In this document: one piece after another, positions 26,360-34,062 of the stretch
Layout: each line of letters begins with the position of its first letter
Position numbering within the stretch: position 1 is the first letter of the stretch
Source: CAYWMP01 sp964459445
Lineage (GTDB): Bacteria > Desulfobacterota > DSM-4660 > Desulfatiglandales > HGW-15
NCBI GenBank assembly: GCA_964459445.1
Contig: CAYWMP010000044.1
Span: forward strand, 1-34,994
Direction of reading: 5' to 3'
Length of the DNA stretch: 34,994 nt
Notes under the pieces: model-generated
Told to the model about the DNA's origin: nothing
Database searches by the model: none
What the model saw: the letters and a program-made list of their open reading frames with translations, nothing else
Program-made: the position numbers and the translations under genes

Positions 26360-26491
26360 TTAGTAGACCCCGCAGATGCCATCGATGGAAACCTCTTCTA
26401 TCTCAATTTCGGTGACGGCAAAGGGATCTTCCGTGGTCTCCTTGGCGCCATCGCCCCTTGCAATGGTTTCTTCTCTGCCCTCTTCTTCCAT
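26360..26491 (-). CDS. mftA: Mycofactocin precursor peptide MftA
   Basis: 43 codons from ATG 26491 to TAA 26362-26360. An in-frame TAG five codons upstream leaves no other start; AGGAG is 12 bases before the ATG. The peptide is acidic (MEEEGREE at the start, VTEIEIEEV in the leader) and ends in IDGICGVY. MftA peptides characteristically end in IDGMCGVY, the C-terminal Val-Tyr being the residues converted by MftC and later released as the redox-active AHDP core. Here Ile replaces Met. It is first in the operon and directly precedes mftB and mftC, which makes the call firm despite the small size. Confidence 0.96.
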   Translation of the reverse strand: MEEEGREETIARGDGAKETTEDPFAVTEIEIEEVSIDGICGVY

Positions 26492-26537
26492 GGTCTTGTC
26501 AAACTCCTACTAATGTGTCATTTGAGTCTAGGTGTCT

Positions 26538-26568
26538 ATATAAGCCGTGATCTTAAAATTTATGTCAA
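26538..26568 (-). promoter_or_regulatory. mftA: Candidate promoter of the mycofactocin operon
   Basis: On the - strand a perfect TTGACA (+ strand 26568-26563) is followed after 19 bases by TTATAT (26543-26538), with TATATA one base further. The spacing is longer than ideal. It lies about 47 bases before the mftA ATG, where a promoter is expected. Confidence 0.4.
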
Positions 26569-26600
26569 GTTTCTATATGTTGTAGTGTAATTTGCGAACA

Positions 26601-26691
26601 GATACTAGATGCCAGTTTCTGGATGCCGGATGTAGTAAGTAACGGTTCTTTTTTTGTTTTATCCAGTATCGAGCATCTAGCAACCAGCATC
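26601..26691. repeat. Degenerate intergenic inverted repeat (GATACTGGATGC-type)
   Basis: Arms at 26601-26631 and 26661-26691 are imperfect inverted copies built of GATACTAGATGC/TTGCTAGATGCTCGATACTGGAT-like units, with a T-rich loop containing TTTTTTT. Such GATGCTGGAT-type intergenic repeats are familiar from deltaproteobacterial genomes. It could stop transcripts arriving from the upstream cupin gene. Confidence 0.5.
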
Positions 26692-26832
26692 GCTTCGCCT
26701 GAGCAACCAAGTTAAATGCTTCGCCACTCGTCGGTTTGAGGCGGAGCTTCGCTAGGGAAGAATCTCTCAAAATGCTCTGTAGACCTAAGGAGGTCAGGAA
26801 ATAGGGCCGGATCAATCAATGGTTTAAAGACC

Positions 26833-27318
26833 CTATTTCTCCAATGGCTTGATGGTGACTTCGGGCAACGGCCCTCCTCCCCACAGCAGATAGGCCTTTT
26901 CCTTCCCCGTGTTGAGGAACTGATGCTTGCAGACGTCACGCGGGAACCAAGCCATGTCTCCCGCCTCTACTTCTCTTTCACGGACCTGCCCATCTCCCGT
27001 TTCCCACTGGATGAGGCCTTTGCCGCGAACAATTCGGTAGAACTCCTCGAAGGTGTATACGCCCTCTTCCTCGGGATACGCTATAGTGCACTCGATTCCC
27101 ATGGCTTTGTTTACCTTTCGATCCAGCTCATGGTCATGCCAGGCATGCGCCGCAAATCCCGGATTCACTTCGGCATCACCGAACTCGAAACCCATTGTAT
27201 CCACCCTTTCCGGCGTCACGAGCTGCCGCCACCAGCCAGCATCTCCTTCTTTGCCGCCAAACGGAATCGGCATCTTCTCGACATCATCATACTTGATAAT
27301 CACAGGTTCCTTTTTCAT
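26833..27318 (-). CDS. Cupin-domain protein
   Basis: 161 residues from ATG 27318, seven bases after AAAGGAG; the frame is open to 27435 but without homology. A single cupin fold is indicated by AHAWHDHELD, YRIVRGKGLIQW and VEAGDMAWFPRDVCKHQFLN, with histidines placed as possible metal ligands. The function is unknown; such small cupins may be sensors, isomerases or dioxygenase-like enzymes. It is 103 bases downstream of the alcohol dehydrogenase on the same strand and is probably the last gene of that group, separate from the mft operon. Confidence 0.75.
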   Translation of the reverse strand: MKKEPVIIKYDDVEKMPIPFGGKEGDAGWWRQLVTPERVDTMGFEFGDAEVNPGFAAHAWHDHELDRKVNKAMGIECTIAYPEEEGVYTFEEFYRIVRGKGLIQWETGDGQVREREVEAGDMAWFPRDVCKHQFLNTGKEKAYLLWGGGPLPEVTIKPLEK

Positions 27319-27421
27319 TTCAAGACTCCTTTCTTCATATCCGACTATAAAGAAGACGGCCAGCGGATCATGGTGGGCTTGCCGATCCCACCCGATCCCA
27401 AACGCAACGATTGCATTGCCA

Positions 27422-28528
27422 TCAATCCATTTCACAGACCCATCGCCCTATAATCTCCCTTTTCTCCATGGCTTCTACAACGTCGTTGATCTCCTCCAGC
27501 TTAAATTTGTTGCTGGCGAGCTTTTCTGTCTTGAGATCCCCTTTAACGGCAGCCTGCATCAGCTTTGGAATATCATAATAGGTGGAAAGCGAACCGTAAA
27601 GGCACCCTAAGATCTCTCTTTCATGAAAGGTTAAGAAAGTCAAAGGAAAACTCGCGGTCTCCTGTACAGGTATAATCCCGACCTGCACCAATTTTCCCAA
27701 CATACCCAATGACCAGAAGGCCTGGACCGAAGCGCCGGGATCGCCGCTGCATTCCAGGGCAATATCCGCGCCGCCACCGCTAAGCTCCTGGATCTTTGGA
27801 ACCGGATCATCTTTGGAGCCATTGATAAAATGCGTAGCCCCGAACTCCTTGGCAATGTCTTTCTTGCTCTCCTCCAGATCCACGGCAATCAATGGATCGG
27901 CCCCGCGAAGCGAGGCCCCTCTGACGGCGTTGAGACCTATGCCTCCCATGCCGAAGACGGCCACCGAATCGCCCAGTTTAACATCAGCCTTATTCATTGC
28001 CGCGCCAACGCCCGTAGGTACGCAGCAGCCCATGAAACATGCCTGGTCCAACGGCAGCTCGTCTGGCACTGCAAGGGCTCCGTCCTCCGATATAACAATG
28101 TGGGTGGAAAGCCCTGCCACCAGGATGTGGTGATGCACATCCTGCCCATCCTTATCCCTAAGCCTCATGGTACCGTCGAGCATAGTATTGTTGAGAAGAT
28201 ACTCGAAGTTTCCAAGGCAAACATTCCCATGGCCCGTGATACACGTGGGACACTTGCCGCAGGGAATCATCCATGTGGCTGCCACCCGATCCCCCTTTTT
28301 TACTTTTGTGACTCCGGAACCCACCTCTTCCACCACTCCAGCGGCCTCATGGCCCATCGCCATGGGAAAAGGGCTTTCTATATGTCCCACGATGTGGCTA
28401 AGATCTGACCGACAGAACCCGCAATAGGCCACTTTTACGAGAACCTCTTTTTCTTTGGGGGGATCCAGCTCCAATTCTTCAATGCCTAACTTCCTCACGT
28501 CCCTCAAAACGGCTGCTTTGATCTTCAT
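27422..28528 (-). CDS. Zinc-dependent alcohol dehydrogenase (MDR family)
   Basis: 368 residues from ATG 28528, chosen over an ATG at 28534 that abuts the AAGGAGG site. Catalytic zinc ligands are Cys39 and His60/Glu61, with a cysteine pair in MGCCVPTG; the structural zinc lobe is Cys90, 93, 96 and 104. The nucleotide motif is GMGGIG in VFGMGGIGLNAVRGASLRGA. Parts of this segment resemble mycofactocin-linked NDMA-dependent alcohol dehydrogenases, which hold their NAD tightly, but I cannot confirm membership. It is encoded 79 bases after an AOR, suggesting alcohol to aldehyde to acid conversion. Confidence 0.88.
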   Translation of the reverse strand: MKIKAAVLRDVRKLGIEELELDPPKEKEVLVKVAYCGFCRSDLSHIVGHIESPFPMAMGHEAAGVVEEVGSGVTKVKKGDRVAATWMIPCGKCPTCITGHGNVCLGNFEYLLNNTMLDGTMRLRDKDGQDVHHHILVAGLSTHIVISEDGALAVPDELPLDQACFMGCCVPTGVGAAMNKADVKLGDSVAVFGMGGIGLNAVRGASLRGADPLIAVDLEESKKDIAKEFGATHFINGSKDDPVPKIQELSGGGADIALECSGDPGASVQAFWSLGMLGKLVQVGIIPVQETASFPLTFLTFHEREILGCLYGSLSTYYDIPKLMQAAVKGDLKTEKLASNKFKLEEINDVVEAMEKREIIGRWVCEMD

Positions 28529-28607
28529 AACCATCCTCCTTACCTAATACAGTTTATTTGCAATACAGGCATCAGGTTCAATACACTCAAATCAAATGCC
28601 CAAACTC

Positions 28608-30287
28608 CTAAAAGTTGAACCACCCGTCTATCTCCTCCTGGGAAACATCAAAAATATGGCCTGTTGGGGCTAGTGATTCGTGCATCAACCAATCGGGGAG
28701 CCTGTCCGCTTCAGGTCCTATCCCTGCCTTAAGGTTAAAACCCCTTTCTTGCCGCAAGGCCTCTTTGCCCATTTCGATATATTCCGCGTCGGTCCAGCTT
28801 ATTCCGTACAAGGCGTTGATCAGCGGTACAATGGGATGGAATCCATGGGGACCGAAGAAATTCGTAAACATACAAAAACCGGCAGAATCCAGGGCTGCCG
28901 TGGTTATCTGAGTCTCTCTGGATGCCTCGACCTTTCCCACAGGGTCAAGCTCATCTTCACTATGGACAATGCCGGCAGAGTGATCAGCCCCCTGGGGACT
29001 CGTCGCATAGGTTACGCCGAATCCCTTCAAGGCTCGGGAGGCATGACCCGGCATCGCCTGTCCCTTCACCGCGGGGACGCGGTCGATGCCAAAGACCTTT
29101 GCCGTCACCGCTACGCCATTGCCGAGGATTCGGCCCATCGGCGTCCCCTCGGCGACCTCGTCAATGAGGGACTCCGCCCTTCCAGCATCGCCGAATTCAA
29201 ACAGGCCGACGTCGTTCAGTATCCCAATCGCAGCCCCCATTTCAATGGTATCAACGCCCAATTCATCACATTTTCTATCCATGCGGGCAATGGTATCGAG
29301 GTCATCGATTCCCAGGTTGGAGCCTAGCAAACATATGGTTTCGTACTCAAAAGCCGCGGTGAGGAATTCTCCTGAAGGACCATGCCATATAGGGGAGCAC
29401 TTCACCACACAACCAGGCATACAGCCGTGTCCCATTGTGCCTCCCCGAGCATTGTTCAACTCAAGATATTTGGCCACAGCGAGTTTTTCCACTTTTTCAA
29501 AGGCGCCCAAACGACGGTTGTGCGTGGGAAGACTTCCGCGTCCCTGACCCATCTCGGTAAACACCGGAGTCCCAAATTTGTGCAAGGGCTCTGTAAAAGG
29601 ACTCGCCTTAATCGCTTCTACGGCCGCTTTAACAGCGGCATTGAAGGCTTCCGCGTCTTCCGGCTTACGGAGACCTCCCCCGGTGTCATCAATAACAATG
29701 GCCTTAAGCCCCTTAGACCCCATCATGGCCCCCACCCCTCCCCTGGCGCAATGCCGGGAAGGTCTGCCTTCCGGATCAGTGTTCGCTACGGTCGAATTAG
29801 CCAGCTTCATCTCTCCGGCAGGGCCGGTGATAATGATACCAACCTTATCCCCATAACGCTCGCGGAGCTTGTCACAGGCAGCGTAGTTGGTCAGGCCCAT
29901 GATATCCCCGGCAGCCTCAAGGCCGGCCCCCTTGGCATCAACTTTCAGGATCTGCCACTCTTTGGATTTTCCCTCCACCGTGATGCCCCGAATACCTAAT
30001 CGACCGAGCTTATGGGCCGCAGTTCCTCCCGAGTTGGCCTCCTTGATGCCTCCTGTTAAAGGGCTCTTCCCTCCCACTGATAAGCGGCCGGACATGGGGG
30101 CGCTTGTCCCCGCCAAAAGACCGGGCGCCACGATCAACAGGTTCTCTTCGGAAAGAGGGTGTGCCGTGGGGGAACCGTGCTCGGTCATCAGGTAATCGAT
30201 GAGCGCTCGGCCTCCCACAATTTTATCCTTGGGAAACGGCTCTTTCCTTACAATGCCTTCCGTCATATGTACCTTCAACAAAGTCAT
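28608..30287 (-). CDS. Aldehyde:ferredoxin oxidoreductase, copy 3, with a CxxxCxxxC cluster motif
   Basis: 559 residues; the ATG is preceded by GGAAGGAGTGAGATC. Pterin-site segments are SPLTGGIKEANSGG (75-88) and RGGVGAMMGSKGLKA (182-196). The proximal cluster motif is Cys289, Cys293 and Cys297 (CMPGCVVKC), spaced x3/x3 rather than the x2/x3 of copies 1 and 2; the distal Cys is in DSAGFCMF. This spacing is, to my knowledge, found in some uncharacterised AOR subfamilies. It sits between the Liv transporter genes and an alcohol dehydrogenase and probably oxidises that enzyme's aldehyde product. No MoaD-like gene accompanies it. Confidence 0.92.
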   Translation of the reverse strand: MTLLKVHMTEGIVRKEPFPKDKIVGGRALIDYLMTEHGSPTAHPLSEENLLIVAPGLLAGTSAPMSGRLSVGGKSPLTGGIKEANSGGTAAHKLGRLGIRGITVEGKSKEWQILKVDAKGAGLEAAGDIMGLTNYAACDKLRERYGDKVGIIITGPAGEMKLANSTVANTDPEGRPSRHCARGGVGAMMGSKGLKAIVIDDTGGGLRKPEDAEAFNAAVKAAVEAIKASPFTEPLHKFGTPVFTEMGQGRGSLPTHNRRLGAFEKVEKLAVAKYLELNNARGGTMGHGCMPGCVVKCSPIWHGPSGEFLTAAFEYETICLLGSNLGIDDLDTIARMDRKCDELGVDTIEMGAAIGILNDVGLFEFGDAGRAESLIDEVAEGTPMGRILGNGVAVTAKVFGIDRVPAVKGQAMPGHASRALKGFGVTYATSPQGADHSAGIVHSEDELDPVGKVEASRETQITTAALDSAGFCMFTNFFGPHGFHPIVPLINALYGISWTDAEYIEMGKEALRQERGFNLKAGIGPEADRLPDWLMHESLAPTGHIFDVSQEEIDGWFNF

Positions 30288-30363
30288 GATCTCACTCCTT
30301 CCGTTCTGAATTTTTGCAGCAGATGAATGGGCATTCCAAAATGCTGCCTTTTAGATGGATGAT

Positions 30364-30390
30364 CCCCTCGGGGACTGCCGTGTCCGGCAG
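30364..30390. other. Intercistronic stem-loops between livM and AOR copy 3
   Basis: Two adjacent perfect hairpins: CCCCTCGGGG (30364-30373) and CTGCCG-TGTC-CGGCAG (30375-30390). They lie in the 130-base gap. No T-run follows on the - strand, so they look like partial terminators or mRNA stabilising elements separating transporter and enzyme expression. Confidence 0.4.
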
Positions 30391-30417
30391 GCATGAAAAA
30401 TACTTTGACTTCTTACC

Positions 30418-31425
30418 CTATTTCTGAAATTGGAGCAATTTCTCTCGACCACTAAGGCGGTTCATACTGATAGACAACCTATTAGGCATGCTGGCAAGAC
30501 CGCCAGGCAGAAACATGACAACCAGAATGAGCATAAGACTATAAATAATGGGCTTAAAGGATATTAGGGCTTCATAAAAGCCTAACCATTCAGAAATCAG
30601 GGTCAAAAACACGACACCAAACACCGGCCCCATGAAATTTCTGCTCCCCCCTACAACTACGAAAATGAGGTAGTTCATCATAGTAAAAAGTCCATAGGCG
30701 TGAGGATTGATTTGAGTTTGATAATGGGTTTGCATAACACCGGCTATGGCGGCCATGGAAGATCCAATTGTGAAGGCGATGATCTTGTAGAGCATGATGT
30801 TAATCCCGACGGATTGGGCTGCCTGCTCTGCCTGTTGGATGCCGGACCAGATCTCTCCCATGCGGCCTTTTTCCAGCAGGTAGACAATACCCAACAGGAC
30901 TAACGTGAGGATAAGCCCCAAATAATAAAATGATATTTTCGAACCGAATTCAATGGCATATAACCCAAAAAAATAAATGGGATCAGGAAAAGGGATATGC
31001 CTCAAGCCTGCAGCCCCACCAAAAGGCTCTTGCCAACGAGTAAAGATGATCAATATGAACTCGCCCAGGGCAATGGTCGCCATAAAGAAGTAGACTCCCC
31101 TCAAACGTAGTAGAATAAAACCAAACGGGATAGCAAGGGCCATTGCCACGATAATGGCGAAAATGAAACCCAACCATGAACTCAGTCCGAGCTTCATGAT
31201 GGTCAAGGCAGACGCGTACCCTCCGATCGCTACAAAGGCGGCGTGGCTGAATGAAACCAGCCCAGTGGTCATAATCACCCTCAGGCCGGTCGCGATGAGG
31301 ACATTGATAAAAATCGTAGTGAGAATATGGATGTGATACTCTCTTGCGTCAAAAAGGGGGAATGAAAACGCCAGAAGCACAATCACAAGAAAGAAAACTA
31401 ACTTATTTTTCTTTCTGCTATTCAT
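30418..31425 (-). CDS. livM: Branched-chain amino acid-type ABC transporter permease (LivM-like)
   Basis: 335 residues, mostly hydrophobic, with about eight to ten membrane helices. FSHAAFVAIGGYASALTI and LRLRGVYFFMATIALGEF are LivM-family hallmarks, as is the C-terminal GGSRNFMGPVFGV loop for ATPase contact. It overlaps livH by eight bases. Together they form the membrane channel of a HAAT-family importer, whose substrates include amino acids, urea, and aromatic or short organic acids. No ATPase gene follows; the next gene is an AOR. Confidence 0.92.
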   Translation of the reverse strand: MNSRKKNKLVFFLVIVLLAFSFPLFDAREYHIHILTTIFINVLIATGLRVIMTTGLVSFSHAAFVAIGGYASALTIMKLGLSSWLGFIFAIIVAMALAIPFGFILLRLRGVYFFMATIALGEFILIIFTRWQEPFGGAAGLRHIPFPDPIYFFGLYAIEFGSKISFYYLGLILTLVLLGIVYLLEKGRMGEIWSGIQQAEQAAQSVGINIMLYKIIAFTIGSSMAAIAGVMQTHYQTQINPHAYGLFTMMNYLIFVVVGGSRNFMGPVFGVVFLTLISEWLGFYEALISFKPIIYSLMLILVVMFLPGGLASMPNRLSISMNRLSGREKLLQFQK

Positions 31426-32278
31426 GACCCAACAAACCTGTCGGTCTGAATATGAGCATCACAATAATCATGGCGAAAGCGACCATTGAAGCGGTCTCAG
31501 GGTCAACGAGCGTTGTTACAAAGCTGTCAAGCAGACCCAATATAAGCCCTGCTATGACGGCGCCAGGCACACTGCCCAAACCACCGATGATGATGATGAT
31601 GAAAACCTTCAATAACGGACCTTGCCCCATGAAGGGGGTTACGTAGAAGACAGGCGCAATCAGTGCCCCTGCCGCTCCGGCTAATCCGCACCCGATTCCG
31701 AAGGCCAGGGATCCGTAGCGCTTAAAGCTGATGCCATAGAGTGAAGCTGTATCGACATCCTGAGCGACGGTGCGCAAGGCCAGACCAATCCTCGATTTTT
31801 TCACCCAGACAATTAATGCCACGGTCAAAGCAGTGCCGATAAGCATGATGGCCAGCCGCTGGTTAGGGAATACCGTCCCTCCAAAGCGCAAGATGCCCGG
31901 AAAGGGCGTGGGGACAGTCTTGTGGGTGTAATCGAATATAACCAGAGCCCACTGCTCAATGAATCCCATCAGACCTATGGAGGCAATGACAGTGGCCATG
32001 AGTAAACCCTGAAGACGACGGAAGATAAGTCTCTCAATCGAAACCCCGATTAGTCCAATAACTACGATAGTAATGGCGAGAGACAAAAAATAGTTCCATT
32101 TCAGTACGCCAAAAAGGAGCCAAATAGCATATCCTCCCAGCATGTAAATGGTGCAATGCGCAATATTTACAATTTGCAATATGCCAAAAATTAAAGTGAA
32201 ACCTAAGGCGATCAGGATATACACCGAGGCCAGTTGCAGCCCATTAAGGAACATCTGAATAAAGAAACTGCTTGTCAT
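31418..32278 (-). CDS. livH: Branched-chain amino acid-type ABC transporter permease (LivH-like)
   Basis: 286 residues from ATG 32278. The frame also has an ATG at 32353, but that lies directly after a strong hairpin with no ribosome binding site, and the added 25 residues are not membrane-like. The LivH hallmark ALGFTLIFGILQIVNIAHCTIYMLG is at the N-terminus, and GLGSVPGAVIAGLILG near the C-terminus. The substrate is not predictable from this subunit. Confidence 0.9.
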   Translation of the reverse strand: MTSSFFIQMFLNGLQLASVYILIALGFTLIFGILQIVNIAHCTIYMLGGYAIWLLFGVLKWNYFLSLAITIVVIGLIGVSIERLIFRRLQGLLMATVIASIGLMGFIEQWALVIFDYTHKTVPTPFPGILRFGGTVFPNQRLAIMLIGTALTVALIVWVKKSRIGLALRTVAQDVDTASLYGISFKRYGSLAFGIGCGLAGAAGALIAPVFYVTPFMGQGPLLKVFIIIIIGGLGSVPGAVIAGLILGLLDSFVTTLVDPETASMVAFAMIIVMLIFRPTGLLGHE

Positions 32279-32353
32279 CGCAAACCTATGCGGGACTGAT
32301 GCCTCTTCAGGAATGTATTGTTTTGGGGGTGCAAAAGCCGATGACTTGAGCAT

Positions 32354-32393
32354 GGGTACCCATTGGCGGTGTGCTTTACCCCAATAGGTACCC
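32354..32393. other. Strong inverted repeat between livK and livH
   Basis: GGGTACCCATTGG (32354-32366) and CCAATAGGTACCC (32381-32393) form a 13-base stem with one mismatch and a 14-base loop, just after the binding-protein stop. Such structures often protect the binding-protein mRNA so that it is made in excess over the permeases. No T-run follows on the - strand. Confidence 0.5.
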
Positions 32394-32412
32394 CTTTAAC
32401 CGCTTTTCTTGG

Positions 32413-33597
32413 CTAAGGTACATAAGGGACCATAGCGCCTATATAATTTAGTTTGCCGTTGTTTATTTTCGAATAATCAACGGGCTCTATGATCTGGCGT
32501 TTTATGCCGTAGGTCTTAACTCCCCCTATCGAGAAACGGCCTTTCACAAATTCACCTTCCAAGGTTTCCAAGGTTTTCATCACCGTAGTGGTATCCAGGG
32601 TGCCCGCTTTCTCTATGGCCTGTTTGAGAACATCGAGGTAGCCAAAGATTGCGGCAGTGATCGGGTCAAATGGTTTCCCGTACTTGTCTACGTATTTGTC
32701 ACGAAGATAACGCAGAGCCGGACGACCGTTCGGGCCGAAGTCAGGCGCCATATAAACGAATCCCTCGACGGCTTCGATGCCAGCTTTTGCGACCAAATGA
32801 TCAGGATGAAAATGGCTTGGAGATATGACAAGCGCTTTGTTTCCGAGTTGATGAAGCTGTTGAAGGATCATTGCCTGCTCAGGCGGCGGTGCGGACACAG
32901 GAATGATCGCATCGGCATTCTTGGCTGTCACTTTGGTGAGCACGGGAAACCAATCGGTTGTTCCCGGCGGCACGTGCTCAATGGTTAAAACCTTGTAACC
33001 GGCCGTTTTGGCCATTTCCGCGATCAATAGGACGGTTTCCCTTTCATCCCCAAGCCCGGTTAAAGCGATCGTTTTTACATTGGGATAATACTTTTTCATG
33101 AACGGAAACATCGTATCCATATTTTCGCGACCCGAAGAGAATAATCTGAAAGTATAGGAAAAATCCGGACCTATGGCCTTGGGCGAATAACAGGTAGGTA
33201 TGATTATGACCTTATTTGGCTCAGAGATTGATTGGACAGCAGCAGTGGGTCCAGCAAAGATTGGACCGACAATATACTTGATTTTTTCATCGAAAATAAA
33301 TCTATTTGCCTTTGCCAGGGCGACTTCGGTATTGCTTTCCGTATCTGCTACAAGCGCCTCGATGTGATATTTGTCATCCCCGATCTTGATGCCCCCTTCG
33401 TTATTAATCTTTTCGATCATAATTTTTTGTGATCTTTCAACAGGAATCCCCCAGGCAGCACCGAACCCGGAGAGAGGCATCAAGATTCCTATTTTGAGGG
33501 TTTTTTCCGCCGCCGTTGCGGGGCCCAGCGTTCCCACGAGAAGCATGAATGCCAAAATCGTGGAAAGCATAAAAATAAGACCAGCAGATCGTTTCAT
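32413..33597 (-). CDS. livK: ABC transporter substrate-binding protein (LivK/Peripla_BP_6 type)
   Basis: 394 residues. A Sec signal peptide (KRSAGLIFMLSTILAFMLL, cleavage near ATAAEK, about residue 30) is followed by KTLKIGILMPLSGFGAAWG, the typical start of a type I periplasmic binding fold for small organic ligands. Internal features include FIFDEKIKYIVGPIFAG and the C-terminal domain with TAAIFGYLDVLKQAIEKAG. The AAAAGGAGGAGAAAA site is strong. It precedes the two permeases. Ligand unknown; neighbouring alcohol dehydrogenase and AOR genes suggest a small oxidisable organic compound rather than an amino acid, which is inference. Confidence 0.92.
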   Translation of the reverse strand: MKRSAGLIFMLSTILAFMLLVGTLGPATAAEKTLKIGILMPLSGFGAAWGIPVERSQKIMIEKINNEGGIKIGDDKYHIEALVADTESNTEVALAKANRFIFDEKIKYIVGPIFAGPTAAVQSISEPNKVIIIPTCYSPKAIGPDFSYTFRLFSSGRENMDTMFPFMKKYYPNVKTIALTGLGDERETVLLIAEMAKTAGYKVLTIEHVPPGTTDWFPVLTKVTAKNADAIIPVSAPPPEQAMILQQLHQLGNKALVISPSHFHPDHLVAKAGIEAVEGFVYMAPDFGPNGRPALRYLRDKYVDKYGKPFDPITAAIFGYLDVLKQAIEKAGTLDTTTVMKTLETLEGEFVKGRFSIGGVKTYGIKRQIIEPVDYSKINNGKLNYIGAMVPYVP

Positions 33598-33707
33598 TTT
33601 TCTCCTCCTTTTGTGTTTTTTGTTTGTGTTGCTTTGTGATGATCCTTAATTCCAGGGGGAATGCCAACCAGCAAAATCTCGGCAGACGAGGATCTTAGGT
33701 GCATTTA

Positions 33708-34052
33708 CTATTCTTCCTTCGGGAGCAACTCCTTTCTGTGTGGCGACATAACCACCAATAGGGTGGAATCTTCAAGGATTTCAAAGCCGTGCTCCACATA
33801 AGGCGGTATGACAGCAACATCCCCGCTCTTTAGAATGAATTCTTTACCACCGCTCTTGAAGAGCACCTTTCCTTTCATCACATAGTTTGTCTGCTCATGG
33901 TAGTGATTGTGGATATCCTCCTTTGTCCCCTTTTTGTCTTCGGCCAGCAATACGGTCGTGAAATCTCCTGAAATCACTCGTATGCCTACTCCGCCATCAA
34001 AGTACCATTGGATAGGCAGATCATCCCATGTGTAAACCTTGGCTTCAGGCAT
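33708..34052 (-). CDS. Small cupin-domain protein
   Basis: 114 residues, a single cupin barrel. Motif 1 is IHNHYHEQTNYVMKG (metal-type histidines and Glu), and motif 2 is GDVAVIPPYVEHGFEI. The ATG is preceded by AAGGGGGAGCCA. It is the first gene of the right-hand - strand group, 110 bases before livK, with a perfect inverted repeat just upstream. Likely roles are a ligand-binding or small metabolic protein for the imported compound; no specific function is recognisable. Confidence 0.82.
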   Translation of the reverse strand: MPEAKVYTWDDLPIQWYFDGGVGIRVISGDFTTVLLAEDKKGTKEDIHNHYHEQTNYVMKGKVLFKSGGKEFILKSGDVAVIPPYVEHGFEILEDSTLLVVMSPHRKELLPKEE

Positions 34053-34062
34053 TGGCTCCCCC

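Larger units (their letters stand above)
26492..26832. other. Intergenic region upstream of the mycofactocin operon
   Basis: 341 bases between mftA and the stop of the cupin gene. It contains a candidate mft promoter (26538-26568), a degenerate inverted repeat (26601-26691), and three copies of GCGAAGC on the - strand between about 26690 and 26760. Open frames here on the - strand look like chance products of the repeat. No regulator gene or clear operator was seen. Confidence 0.5.

Noticed and set aside
26382..26382. Upstream ATG as mftB start
   Set aside because: It would overlap mftA by 23 bases and lacks a good ribosome binding site; ATG 26340 has GAGGGAGGAA just before it.
26573..26815. 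80-codon frame (-) upstream of mftA
   Set aside because: It runs through a degenerate inverted repeat and shows no protein-like pattern.
32279..32353. N-terminal extension of LivH to ATG 32353
   Set aside because: The start would sit directly behind a hairpin without a ribosome binding site, and the extra residues are not part of the permease fold.
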